NCBI RefSeq assembly: GCF_947172395.1
Contig: NC_069093.1
Location: 7,537,561 to 7,601,560, forward strand
From: Bicyclus anynana
Taxonomy: Eukaryota; Arthropoda; Insecta; Lepidoptera; Nymphalidae
Direction: 5' to 3'
Length of the DNA stretch: 64,000 nucleotides
The notes beneath the pieces were generated by a model. It saw only the letters and a list, made by a program, of their open reading frames with translations. It did not search any database and was not told the DNA's origin. Position numbers and translations under genes: made by a program. This document shows, piece after piece, positions 32,065-41,783 of the stretch. Positions within the stretch are counted from its first letter, which is position 1. The number at the start of each line of letters is the position of its first letter.

Positions 32065-32289
32065 CTATATTTCATACAAATCTTTAATATGACTAATTAT
32101 ATAAATGAACGACATTATTATATTCTGGAAGGTTCTTGTTGTGTTGCTCCGAGATAATCCAAATAAAGTCTTACTTGGATGTAATTTTCTCCCAACAAAT
32201 GAAGCGCTTTAACAACTGTCCCTTGTCTGTTATCTAATAAATAAGATTATATCGTCACCGTGGTTTCCGGGTGAAGCAACACGTAGCTA

Positions 32290-32313
32290 TGACGTCACGA
32301 CTGACGTCACGTG
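32290..32313. promoter_or_regulatory. Paired CRE sites with overlapping E-box
   Basis: TGACGTCA occurs at 32290-32297 and again at 32302-32309, and the second runs into CACGTG at 32308-32313. CRE binds CREB/ATF and CACGTG binds bHLH factors in insects. No promoter or gene is seen nearby, so function is only a possibility. Confidence 0.4.
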
Positions 32314-32491
32314 GGGGCAGGGGAGAGGTTGCCTGTTTTGCGCCTTACGTAAGTAGGTACCCAACTTGATCCTTTGAAGTCAAATACTGTGAGGAGGATA
32401 GCGTTACTCATTTCCGTGTGTCAAAGAAAGATGGCAAAATGCTAGTACAACGTGAACTAAATTGCCCGGGTATGAACTACGAATATCTATT

Positions 32492-32642
32492 CTAATATAA
32501 TAAACAGGAAAGATTTGAATGATTGTTTGTTTGCATTAAATAGGCTCTGAAACTAATAAACCGATTTCAAAAAATATTTCACTGTTGGGAAGCTATAGTA
32601 TCCCCGAGTGCTATATACGGGAACTTCGCGGGTGAAACTTGT
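32492..32642 (-). mobile_element. ACTAGC-type retroposon, minus copy
   Basis: Tail CTAATATAATAAACAGGAAA, then AGGCTCTGAAACTAATAAAC, TCACTGTTGGGAAGCTATA and the head remnant CGCGGGTGAAACTTG. Confidence 0.7.
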
Positions 32643-33305
32643 TGTGAATGTATGGTTTTGTATTACAATTTTTGGAATAACAATCAATCATGCCCTGTTT
32701 TCCTACCCTTAGGGTTGGAATTGATTTTCCATATTTATTCCTCTTCTTATCATAAAAATTGAACAACCTTTCAAGTTTATGTTTTGTAAGGATTACCAGA
32801 AAAAAATCTATAATTAGAAATATATCAAATGTCGTTTAATAGTGAATAATATAATAGGTTTTCAAATCCTAATGTTTTAAAATTAAATTAAATTTTCAAA
32901 GGTTTCGTATTTTGTTTAACGAGTCATTTTTACCCTGTATGGAGTATGAAGGAAATTGAAACACGTAAATGAAAAAAAAGCTAAGAAACGTTCATTTTTG
33001 ATACTTTGTATCATGTAGTTAGTTTTGAAATGTACTTCAACTCTAAACACACGTTTGTCTCAAAATAGTGAATTATTTCATTTAAATGATAAACAAATTA
33101 AATTCTAATTTTGAATTTTAAATTTTCGTTTACCACTGTCATAGTCAAACTGCCACAATCATGTGATTTTTTCATGGCTTGAAATTTTTTTCGAGTTGAA
33201 TAAGGACATAAACCATAAAATTCGATTTTTCTGATGAGAAGTTTATTTAAATTCTCTAAAGATCACTATCACATGTTAATGATAAAAACCGAACGGGCGA
33301 CTTAT
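32643..33305. other. Unrecognised AT-rich DNA
   Basis: No repeat shared with the window and no coding frame is seen. Confidence 0.45.
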
Positions 33306-33545
33306 GGTCGTTTACAGATCCTCACCGTACGCATTGGACGCATCGCATCAAACGGATTTTAGATATAGAAAGTCATACAAGTAGACGCCTACGTTTACAG
33401 ATAGCTCTGCTCTCCGAGGCATGGTGGCATAACACAGCCTTCAACATCCGTTACAAGTGTAAAAAAGAAAATGCTCAATATTTCGTATCCCCAGGTGCTC
33501 TGAATCCACAATGTCTAACCATTAAACCATCGAGGCAGTTTTATT
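33306..33545. mobile_element. GATGCGATGCG repeat and tRNA-like SINE scrap
   Basis: CGTACGCATTGGACGCATCG and CATCAAACGG (33327-33357) are the complement of GTTTGATGCGATGCGTCCGA at 50468, so the two loci share a repeat. 33462-33545 on the minus strand reads CCTCGATGGTTTAATGGTTA and TGGATTCAGAGCACCTGGGG, a tRNA-like SINE head. Confidence 0.5.
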
Positions 33546-33874
33546 CGTTTAACGTATTCGGAAACAATTCGCACTTCACATCATAACCGGCAATAATCTG
33601 TCACGTGTCACCTTCTGTCTAAATTTTAAAAAGGGTCGCCCCATATATAATTTTTATCACGGAATAATGTTAAAACATTTTACCCTTGTCTAAATATGTT
33701 ATATCTAGCGTAGGTTATTGTGACCCCAATATGCCCAACGTTGAGTTTCCTGTAAACGATTAAATTTTTTTGACAAATTAAAAAAAAAGCTTTCAGAAAG
33801 TTTCATGATAAAAATCGCGAGCAATCAACTCATAGACTATCCCTATTGATTGAAGATATACCTCTATGATAATC

Positions 33875-34065
33875 CCACTAATATTATAAGCACGAATGTA
33901 GATGTTCTATAGATGAATATTGCTGAGTCACACCGAACCGAAACTATTAAACCACGTAGACATAGGCTACTTTTATTCCGGAAAATCTATTTCCGGTTTC
34001 CCGGTTCCTGTGGGATTTGCGAATAACTGAAATTGACGCGGACGAAGTCGCGGTCATCCCCTTAA
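33875..34065 (-). mobile_element. ACTAGCGG-type retroposon, minus copy with decayed head
   Basis: ACTAATATTATAAGCACGAA tail, AGCCTATGTCTACGTGG, ATTTTCCGGAATAAAAGTAG and CACAGGAACCGGGAAACC in minus order, with head words CGCGACTTCGTCCGCG ending near 34060. Confidence 0.65.
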
Positions 34066-34322
34066 CGGCTTAGCGTTCAGATACTATTAAGTCTCACTCA
34101 AGAACTCACCAGCAGTCTTTAGGTCACGGCTTACAACTATAGCAAAAACATTCCTCCTTCTTACGCAGTCGGGTAAAAAGTGTCGTTACAACTTTTTGGT
34201 CTTAATTATTTCTGTCTAGCCCCCTTTCGCAACGCGTGATAAGAAACTTCTTTCCAACATTTTTAATGAAGTCACAAGACTTTGATTAGGTGTAATAAAT
34301 TTACTATTTACTGAAAAGAATG

Positions 34323-34569
34323 TTTTTTGACGTGATAACGTCTTATAATTCGATGGAGCCGGCTGTAAAATTGAAAAAAGATGACGTCATGCGTCGTTCC
34401 CTCGCACTAGGGTTTCCAACTTTTTTTACATGAAATAGTATATTCTGGTCTATGAAGATTATTTAACAGGATTTTAGAAAAACGAACAGTATTTTATTTA
34501 TTTAATTCTTATGACGTTGTCACGTTGAACAATAGTCAGTAAACCGACTTTACAGACAACCGATTTTTT
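34323..34569 (+). mobile_element. CRE-bearing repeat, copy 4
   Basis: Complete copy: GACGTGATAACGTCTTATAA left, TGACGTCA at 34382-34389, GTCGTTCCCTCGCACTAGGG, and GACGTTGTCACGTTGAAC to GTAAACCGACTTTACAGACA right. Length ~245 bases fits copies 2 and 3. Confidence 0.88.
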
Positions 34570-34973
34570 TTTTAACAATTAATACAAAGTTGGATTTTCG
34601 GCTTACGGACAAATGGATTTTATTTTATAACCAAGTAATAAGTACACTTAAACTATTCAGAAAATAAACGTTAATATCAAATGAGTATCTATAATTCCAT
34701 TGCAAATGATGTCATCAAGAAGTAAGGGCGCGTGTCGTTTTATACGTCACGGCAGAGTCGAGCTATTTGCGCCAGTTTTTATGGTCCCTTGAAACATAAG
34801 TAATAAAAGTTCTCCCCGCTCATTACGGAGATATCTCGTCCATTATTTGCTCGTCTTGCTGTTGATTTACCTTTCACGTTAATATGGGCTTAACTATTGA
34901 TAGATGGATTCTTTTCTATGTATATAAAGTACGTATGGTTTTTGTTTGTGCTACATAAGTACTATTTTTTTTG
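34570..34973. other. Unrecognised DNA
   Basis: GCGCGTGTCGTTTTATACGT (34728-34747) is GC-richer than its flanks. No gene is seen. Confidence 0.4.
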
Positions 34974-35252
34974 GAGTTTACTCCTTAAGAATGGATTTTT
35001 CATATATAGCCCCTGGTATGAAAAAAGTTATTTTTTTGTGCGCAACCTATTTTGCGCACCTTTCATCGCTGCCGCCAACGGCGTACACATGTTGGCGGGC
35101 GCGCACGCCGCGGCCTTTTCTCCTCGGTTGCGCACCTTTCACTTTTCAGGCGTAGGTATTGAGACGTACATAGAGCATAGGAGCAACATACACCTATTTA
35201 GACAGTCGATCTGAAAGAGTAAACTCTATTCGTGGGTCGGAGCTGACACACT
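34974..35252 (+). mobile_element. GCGCACC repeat, copy 1
   Basis: It starts GAGTTTACTCCTTAAGAATG and near its right end carries the complement GAGTAAACTC. In between are CATATATAGCCCC, GCGCACCTTTCA twice, GCGCGCACGCCGCGGCC and CTTTTCAGGCGTAGGTATTG. Copies are at 55470 and 61890. The 105- and 69-codon frames over it are artefacts of its GC-rich core. Confidence 0.7.
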
Positions 35253-35272
35253 CTTTGTTTTATTTATTCTTT

Positions 35273-35503
35273 ACTAGCGGACGCCCGCGACTTCGTCCCC
35301 GTGGAATTCAGTTTTTCACAAATCGCGCGGGAACCATGGATTTTTCCGGGATGAAAAGTAGCCTATGTGTTAATCCAGAGTAAAATCTATTTCCATTTCA
35401 AATTTCAGCCAAATTTAGCGCAGCGTAAAAGAGGAACAAACATACTTTCACACTTACACACTTTCACACTTACACACAAACTTTCGCCTTTATCATATTA
35501 GAG
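35273..35503 (+). mobile_element. ACTAGCGG-headed retroposon, body type 2, full length
   Basis: Head ACTAGCGGACGCCCGCGACT, TCAGTTTTTCACAAATC, ACCATGGATTTTTCCGGGAT, AGTAGCCTATGTGTTAATCC, ACACTTACACAC repeats, AACTTTCGCCTTTATCATAT tail. It is the reference copy for this body type in the window. Confidence 0.9.
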
Positions 35504-35768
35504 TGATTTTACCAAACAGAAAAATAATATACAAGAATAGTAACACTAAAGGAAGCGCATAATAGAAGTTAAAGTGCAAAGGCGGCAAATCGCTATAGCC
35601 TCTATTATAATATTATTTAAATTATTTTTCCTGGTACCTCAACACATTTACACATTTTGCTTGTGTCATCATCATCATCATTATCAGCCATTTCTATGGC
35701 CTAACTTCATCAAAGTGTACATTTTCGGAGAATATTTTTTTTCCCTAATATTAATAAAACAAAGCCCA

Positions 35769-35832
35769 TATCACGACCATCGGATCGGATATGTAAACCC
35801 CGGTATACATATCCGATCCGATGGTCGTGATA
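35769..35832. repeat. Perfect 26-bp-arm hairpin at a SINE-A head
   Basis: Arms 35769-35794 and 35807-35832 are exact complements around a 12-base loop. The right arm ends in GGTCGTGATA, the first bases of the SINE-A head, so the left arm holds an inverted copy of the SINE start plus ~16 bases of other sequence. Confidence 0.95.
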
Positions 35833-36124
35833 GCCCAGTAGATATGTCCTCTGCCTATAAATCCGGAGGGTGTGGGTTCGAATCCGGTCCGTTGCATACA
35901 CCTCTTACTTTTCAATTGTGTGCATTTATAGAATTAATACCACGTGTCTCAAACATTGAAGGAAAAACATCGTGAGGAAACCTTCATACCGGAGAATATT
36001 CTCTATTCTCTGAGTGTGTGAAGTCTGCAAATCCGCATTGGACCAGCGTGGTGGACTGTTGGCCTAATAACTTCCAGAGGAGATTCGAGCTCAGCAGTAA
36101 TCCGAATATGCGTTGATAATGATG
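35823..36124 (+). mobile_element. SINE-A, plus copy
   Basis: Head GTCGTGATAGCCCAGTAGAT with B box GGTTCGAATCC, then AAACATCGTGAGGAAACCTT, CCAGCGTGGTGGACTGTTGG and a GATAATGATGA tail. The 133-codon frame 35574-35975 is a translation across this repeat and its flank, not a gene. Confidence 0.9.
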
Positions 36125-36574
36125 AAACTAGGGTTTTGTTGGATTGAGAAATTATACACAGACAGAAATTTTTATTCGCAGGAATTTACAAGTTATATTA
36201 GGGAACGTACCTACAGTGCTAGTAAGAATAAATTTTACATTGTGCACTCGCAAGGAAAGATTACCTTAACCTAAATTATTTATTATGTCGAAAGCACAAA
36301 GGAAACTCTACAGAATAAGATATCAGCTGTTCTCCGGAAGTTATCTTTGACTTTGAGATCTATATCTTATTATGTAGAAGGTATTTATTTGTTTTGCTGG
36401 CGGTTTAGAAGTTATGTTTCATCGTGTTTACGTTTCCTTTGTTCCTTGCCTGTAGGAAATATTTGAAATTAAAAGATAAATAGAAGAAAACTATTTTTTT
36501 TAATTATATTTTACTGACGCTCGCGACTTTTGCGCGTGGCTATTATCCGTATTTAAAACCTTTCTCTTGGATCA
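36125..36574. other. Mostly unrecognised DNA
   Basis: TACTGACGCTCGCGACTTTT (36519-36538) looks like a decayed ACTAGC-type head. Nothing else is seen. Confidence 0.4.
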
Positions 36575-36892
36575 TCATTAGTCATTAGCAACACATATTC
36601 GGCTCACTGTTGAGCACGTGTCTCCTCACAGAATAAAAGGGGTTAGGCCAATAGTCCACCACGCTGGCCCAATGCGGATTGGGCTTTCTTCACACACCTA
36701 GAGAATTAAGAAATTTCTTAGGTATGCAGTTTTCCTCACGATGTTTTTCCTTCACCGTTTGAGACACGTGATATTTAATTTCTTAAAGTGCACATAGTTG
36801 AAAAATTGGAAGTGCTTGCCCCGGACCGGGTTGGAACCTATACCCTCCGGAAATGGAGGCAGAGGTCATTTCCACTTGGCTGTCACGGCTCT
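36575..36892 (-). mobile_element. SINE-A, minus copy
   Basis: Runs from ATTCGGCTCACTGTTGAGCA near 36598 to the head end GGCTGTCACGGCT at 36892. The B box is altered (GGGTTGGAACC instead of GGATTCGAACC in this strand sense). Confidence 0.9.
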
Positions 36893-36959
36893 TCCTTCTT
36901 CCTCTTCTCTTGTATAAAAACCGCGTTGCGTAGTTTAGAAGATGACAAGAAGCGTCTTA

Positions 36960-37115
36960 CTTTGTCAAGTATCAAAGCTCATCACACAAATATTTTCCAG
37001 TTGTGGGAATCGAACCCACGGCCGTGGATGAAGAGAACAGGTATGATACCGATTCTGCTCCCCTAGCCAAGGGACACGTCGATTCTCTTTCTACGATCGC
37101 TAACGCTTAGATAAC
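36960..37115 (-). mobile_element. SINE-C, tRNA-derived
   Basis: On the minus strand CCCTTGGCTAGGGGAGCAGA precedes a perfect T-arm-like GTGGGTTCGATTCCCAC. The distal acceptor bases do not pair with the start, so it is a tRNA-derived SINE head rather than a tRNA gene. Flanking AAGCGTTAGCGATCGT recurs inside the split SINE-B at 18398. Confidence 0.6.
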
Positions 37116-38082
37116 TAGAAATATGTATATGAATGACATTTGCATCGACAGGTCACGTGATCAAGATCTGTCATTACACTAACAACATGCGCCACAGATA
37201 GACGTCAATAGTCTGTTGATAGAAAACAATAGTCTCCGTAATCGGCAGTCGAGTCAGTATATTTCATTTTTTTTAAATATACCTTTATAAATCGACTTTA
37301 TCAACTAATAAATTACTCGGCCCTTGTAAAATAACTTGTTGTATTTTTCTTTCTTTTAATAAAATTCTCAGTATAATCCTGAAGCAGAAAGTTGGCAGGT
37401 GTAACACCCACGTGTCTCGGAGACTACGATAAACAGACGATCTCGGTCATTAACCTGTGATAATTGCTGTCACAGAATTCAATATCACTATCTGCCCGCC
37501 AAACAAACAGCTTTGTGGGCTCTAAATATTGCTCTCGTTTTCTTGAGGTCTATATCCTTTTTATTGTTGACGGGGGAAAATCTCTTTCTAGGGGAGACTT
37601 GCTAGGGGTATGTGAGACTTTTCCACCCCCTCGATGGCAACTCTCTTCGCGTTTTGGTAGACTCCGGGACCTTATAGAAAATCGACGGTACCTCTATTCC
37701 ACTACACCTCAGTGCTGATTCATCTGACAGATCATTCTCTGTTTAGTCCCAAATAAAGAAATGCATTTTTATTTCGGTTAAAAATTAAAGTATAGGTTAC
37801 AAAAATAATAATCTAGACATAAATATTGTTAGAGGACCTAATAATAAAAACTTACATTAATCTATTTACTAATAAGGCCTGTGACCACCGCTACTCAACG
37901 TGCCACTGTTGGACAGCTCAGCCTCTCCAGTATTGGGCAGGAGTGAAGCTGCCTTCTTACGCATGATAGCATGGAAACTATTAGTCCGCGCCTCGAAGAA
38001 CATGCGACTCGCACTACAGTAGGTACCTCAGCAACCCCAACAACACCCTAAAGCCAAAAACAATGCTAAAGCAGATCGCAAT
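37116..38082. other. Mostly unrecognised DNA
   Basis: 37385-37445 (AAGTTGGCAGGTGTAACACC, CACGTGTCTCGGAGACTACG) is a scrap of the retroposon at 20353. An 84-codon plus frame at 37464-37718 has mixed composition and no domain I recognise, so it is not called. Confidence 0.4.
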
Positions 38083-38846
38083 AGCCCAGTGGACATAACC
38101 TCAACCCACGATTCGGAAGGTATAGATTCGAATCGGGCCTGGGGCGTGCACCTCCAATTTTTCACTTATGCGCATTTTAAGAAATTAAATATCATGATAT
38201 CATGAGTCTTCAAATAGTGCGTGTTGCTAGTTATGACCTATGGATCCGAGACTTGGTCGCTAACTATGGGCCTCATAAGAAGGCTCAGATTAAGACAGCG
38301 AGCGATGGAACGAGCTATGTTAGAAATATCTCTGCGTGATCGAATCAGAAATGAGGAGATTCGCAGAAGAACCAAAGTCACCGACATAGCTCAACGAGTT
38401 GCGCAGCTGATGTGGCAATGGGCGGGGCACATAGTTCGAAGAGCCGACGGACGTTGGGGTCCCAAAGTGCTGGAATGGCGACCCCGCACTAGTAAGCGCA
38501 GTGTTGGTTAACCCCCACTAGGTGGACTGACGACATCAAGTGAGTCGCAGGGATTCGCTGGATGCAGGTGGCTCGGTATCGTGATGTTTGGAAGTCCCTA
38601 CAAAAGGCCTATGTCCTGCAGTGGACGTCCATCGGCTGATATGATGATGATGAAATATCATGTGCTCAAACGGTGAAGGAAAAACAACGTGAGGAAACTT
38701 GTTTAACTGAGAATTTCCCTAATTCTTTCGTGTGTGTAGTCTGCCAATCCGCCTTGGGCTGTAGTGGACTGTTAGCCTAACCACTCTCATTCTGAGTAGA
38801 GACTCCTGCTCAACAATGAGCCGATTATGGGTTGTTAATGGTTATG
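38083..38846 (+). mobile_element. SINE-A split by an RTE insertion
   Basis: The first part, AGCCCAGTGGACATAACCTC to AAATATCATG at 38196, has an altered B box region (GATTCGAATCGG). The second part resumes at 38653 with GTGCTCAAACGGTGAAGG and ends GATTATGGGTTGTTAATGG. Removing 38197-38652 and one target copy rebuilds a normal SINE-A. Confidence 0.92.
38197..38652 (+). pseudogene. RTE-like reverse transcriptase C-terminal remnant with (ATG)n tail
   Basis: AAATATCATG flanks the insert (38187-38196, 38653-38662). A 96-codon open frame (38221-38511) reads TYGSETWSLTMGLIRRL, RAMERAMLEISLRDRIRNEE, WQWAGHIVRRADGRW, VLEWRPRTSKRSVG, the conserved C-terminal tail of RTE-clade proteins. A stop at 38509-38511 comes where RSVGRPPTRW would be expected: one C is missing from the GGTCGACCCCCC-type stretch. 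The remainder continues in shifted frames to TGGACGTCCATCGGCTGAT and ATGATGATG. It is 5'-truncated, without polymerase or endonuclease domains. Confidence 0.92.
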
Positions 38847-39804
38847 GCAGCTTGTGCTACTGAAAGTTGCTATCTTCCCAGGGTCACAGGGCCGCCTATG
38901 CTCTATGGTGGGAATAATAAGGGTAAATTTCACATCTGCGAATCCGTCATCCGTTTTTTAAGGGAGGTAGTAAAACGATCCTTTCGTTAAAATATGTATA
39001 CATAGGGGTAGCTATTAAATTTAAAAGGGTCGCACGTAAATAATGAATGTTATTTTTTCCATGTAGATAAATTTCCTTTTATTCATAGTTAGCAGAGGTA
39101 CGCTTCTTTTATATTAGTTTAATAAATAACTAAGAACATTATTCCATGAATAATATTCATCACTTTTTAGTTCTGTTTGAAAACTCCATGTTTGTGGTAT
39201 CGTAGGTTATAAACGAATGGACCGATTATGATGCGGATTAATTTGTTTGAAAGTTGACGTGATTGAAGATTCAATGCTAATTGACTTATCGCATCTTCAT
39301 CATACTCGATGATGAAGATGCGATAAGTCAATTTTAGGTCATCAGCGTTTTTCTTAGTATAAGTAACTGCAAAATAAAAGTCGACATTTTAGCCTAAATT
39401 CATGAGTGACGTGGATGTTCTAAATTAAAAATTACTACCTATGCACCTACCTAGCACTATGCCACTCGTAGCGAGCCTACTCACCATTGTACCGCTTAGA
39501 AATGGCGGAATAGTGCTCAGAGTTATTTTCTGATATAGTAACAGCCTTCTAAGCGTTATTCACGTTGGTTTATTTCACAGGTAATTTTTGTTCAAGGGCT
39601 TGTAGTCTATATGTTAGAACATGATCGTGATACAAGCTATTTTAAATAAGAAAAATATCACGCGAAGGATAAAATAATATTTAGCAATAAAAACAAAAAT
39701 GACACGTTCAAAAGCTAAACAGATAAAAGTAACCATTCAAAGATAGCAGCTATACTTGTAGGTTACAAATTTTAACAAACGACATGCAAATGAATATCGA
39801 AGGC
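38847..39804. other. Unrecognised DNA containing one perfect hairpin
   Basis: Apart from the hairpin at 39279-39333 I see no repeat family and no coding frame. Confidence 0.4.
39279..39333. repeat. Perfect 25-bp-arm hairpin, 5-base loop
   Basis: Arms 39279-39303 and 39309-39333 are exact complements (left arm starts AATTGACTTATCGCATC), with loop ACTCG. It is not associated with any TE end I can recognise. Confidence 0.95.
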
Positions 39805-40330
39805 GCCCTAATGCGATAACAATATAACGCTCTTTCGACTTCGATGACAGGTAAAGAGGGCCGATCCTAACCCGTAACGTGGCTATAAATGCGGCTTTGG
39901 TTACCTCAATATTTTATAGGTCATTGAACGAGGGAACGGAAGCCTTTTACAGAATAGCAAGTTCACACATTGTCGTAAAAACTATTAATAACTTCTTTCT
40001 TTTACCTTTACCTTCGTAAATAACCAGAAGTTAACCTTAAAATAGCTGTAATGTGCGTATGTGAATGTACTATTTATAGGTTTATAGGGCGATATATTTT
40101 ATAGGTCACTGAACGGTAAAGCTTTTATAGAATAGCAATAAGGTCACATAATATCTAACAACCTAAGTGTGTCCTAATACGATTAACAATATAACGCTCT
40201 CAGGGCGGTAAAGGGCCGCGTCTAAACCGTAACAGGCTATAAAATTTAAATGCGACTTTAGTCACCTCATAATTTTATAGCTCATTGAATGACTCAACAA
40301 GATGTTTTATAGGATCGGTTGGATGTTGCG
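39805..40330. repeat. Imperfect tandem duplication, ~362-base period
   Basis: Block A (GCGATAACAATATAACGCTC, GTAAAGAGGGCCG, CGTAACGTGGCTATAAATGC) at 39810-39905 returns diverged at 40172-40267. Block B (ATTTTATAGGTCATTGAACG, AGAATAGCAA) occurs at 39910, 40092 and 40270. The order is A-B-B-A-B. It is non-coding and unlike the TE families here. Confidence 0.75.
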
Positions 40331-40544
40331 TTAACTTATAAATATTTCATAAAGCCATACATTTATAATAAGTTGTAACACTCTTTCATGGGGGGTTTCA
40401 AAGGGGGTTGGTTTCAGAAACTTCAGAAGAAAAGAGCAAATTAGCAGTCTACCAATCTTTCTTTGGTAAAATTTGACTAAACAAATAGTAGCATATTTAA
40501 TTTATATTGATAGTAAGACATACGAGTAGGTACCTAATTTTATG

Positions 40545-40645
40545 AATGCTGAAAGCATGGTGGACTATTGGCCTAATCTCTTGACTCATTCCCTCCCTCC
40601 TGAGAGGAGATTCAAGCTCCACAGAGAGCTGAAAATGGGAAAGGC
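40545..40645 (+). mobile_element. SINE-A 3' fragment
   Basis: AGCATGGTGGACTATTGGCC, TAATCTCTTGACTC and CTGAGAGGAGATTCAAGCTC match the SINE-A 3' third. Confidence 0.65.
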
Positions 40646-40779
40646 CTTCTTATTTTGTGATTTTAATTGGCTACTATACATATGGATGTAAGTACAGTAA
40701 GGCAATTAGACTGTCTTGACTATGGTGATTTTGGAAGGTAGCAGATTTCAAAGGTTCAGACCTTCAACCGCCCTATATA

Positions 40780-40920
40780 ATAAAGAGGTACAGTTCGTGG
40801 TATTGCAGGGGGTAAAAATTCCATTACAAGGCCACGATATTTTCAAGTGCCATAGGCTATATTTTATCACCGTATTATCACAGGAAAGGGTAAACGCTGG
40901 TGAAACCGTCGTCGGCTAGT
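40780..40920 (-). mobile_element. ACTAGC-type retroposon, diverged minus copy
   Basis: It ends GTGAAACCGTCGTCGGCTAGT at 40920, with ATAGGCTATATTTTATCACC and a GGGTAAACGC word before it. The body is strongly diverged. Confidence 0.5.
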
Positions 40921-41063
40921 TTTTTTTTTATTATTTTCCTCTGCGTATTTATATGATAAATCATGTTGCCGCAGACATTTAGCTTCGTGACAATCCTTCG
41001 AAATACATCGTTAACGATTTTTCAGAGAACTTAAAGAATCTCTAAGCAAGGGTTTACATGCTT

Positions 41064-41145
41064 TATATTAGCTTCACTTGTAACTATGTATGTAATAAAT
41101 CTTTAAATCTTAATTTGAACCACTCCCAGTCTTCGATTAGGATGA
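41064..41145 (+). repeat. Second copy of the 28607 repeat start
   Basis: ATATTAGCTTCACTTGTAAC, TAAATCTTAATTTGAACCAC and CCCAGTCTTCGATTA follow the same order as 28607-28680. Confidence 0.6.
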
Positions 41146-41395
41146 AATTTTGAAATAAAAAAATGAAATAAATATAAAATACGTGTTCCTGGTATAGAGG
41201 TACCAGGAGCACATAGTTTCCAGTAGGTAGATACTTTGTTCTCAGTTTCGGTACGTCAAGTTATCTTCGCGCTCCACCCGCACGCAGCGCTGACATTCCG
41301 CTTTTTGTGCCTCGCTGAAATATAATATGGAGCATAGCTGCTTTCATTACTGACATGCTTTGTTTACTTTTTGTCAAGTCAAGGTTAGTAATTTT

Positions 41396-41481
41396 ATTAA
41401 CCGACTTCAAAAAAAGGAGGCCTTCAATTCGACGCGTATGTTTATGTCGTGACTACGTCTTATAATTCGATGAAGCCTACC
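41396..41481 (+). mobile_element. Join of a TTAA-family end and a CRE-repeat end
   Basis: TTAACCGACTTCAAAAAAAG and GAGGCCTTCAATTCGAC (compare 22880) run straight into GTCGTGACTACGTCTTATAA and TTCGATGAAGCC (compare 34323). Each is a short terminal fragment, and at 22879/22884 the same two families also abut, in the other order. Confidence 0.6.
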
Positions 41482-41783
41482 TACCGGTACGAATAATGAA
41501 ACGGTATTAAAGCTAGAGTGCATTTTCTAAAATGAGTTTTGTCATTGGGACTCAAGAGTTTTTTTTATATCTAGTTGCACGCACCGTTACTCATACTCTA
41601 CTTTCTATTTATGCTCGTAGGAATAAAACTTTCGAAGTAAGTGAAAAAATAAACTAAAAAACTATCAAGTAAAACGCTATCATTATAAATTTGGGATTCG
41701 CCATACTTATTTAATATTGACCTTCAACGACTTTTTTCTTTTCTTTTCTTTTAAAAAGAATATTTGTCATATCTTTTGTAACT

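Larger units (their letters stand above)
31158..32083. repeat. Inverted repeat opened by three nested insertions
   Basis: The left arm 31183-31218 is complementary to a right arm split into 31735-31762 and 32076-32083, with 2 mismatches in 36. Outside and inside the arms lies the self-complementary word ATTCGTTAAGTAACGAAT (31161-31178), repeated in the same orientation with one change at 31718-31735. An ACTAGC retroposon separates the arms and a SINE-A splits the right arm. Confidence 0.75.

Noticed and set aside
35574..35975. 133-codon open frame, longest in the window
   Set aside because: It crosses a perfect hairpin and the head of a SINE-A, so it is a chance reading through repeats.
36990..37080. 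tRNA gene on the minus strand
   Set aside because: The T arm is perfect but the acceptor stem does not pair. It is part of a SINE-like sequence seen again at 18398.
38847..39804. Host gene in the longer clean stretches (also 41929-43355 and 86-1808)
   Set aside because: All frames are short and AT-rich, without splice-linked reading frames I could join.
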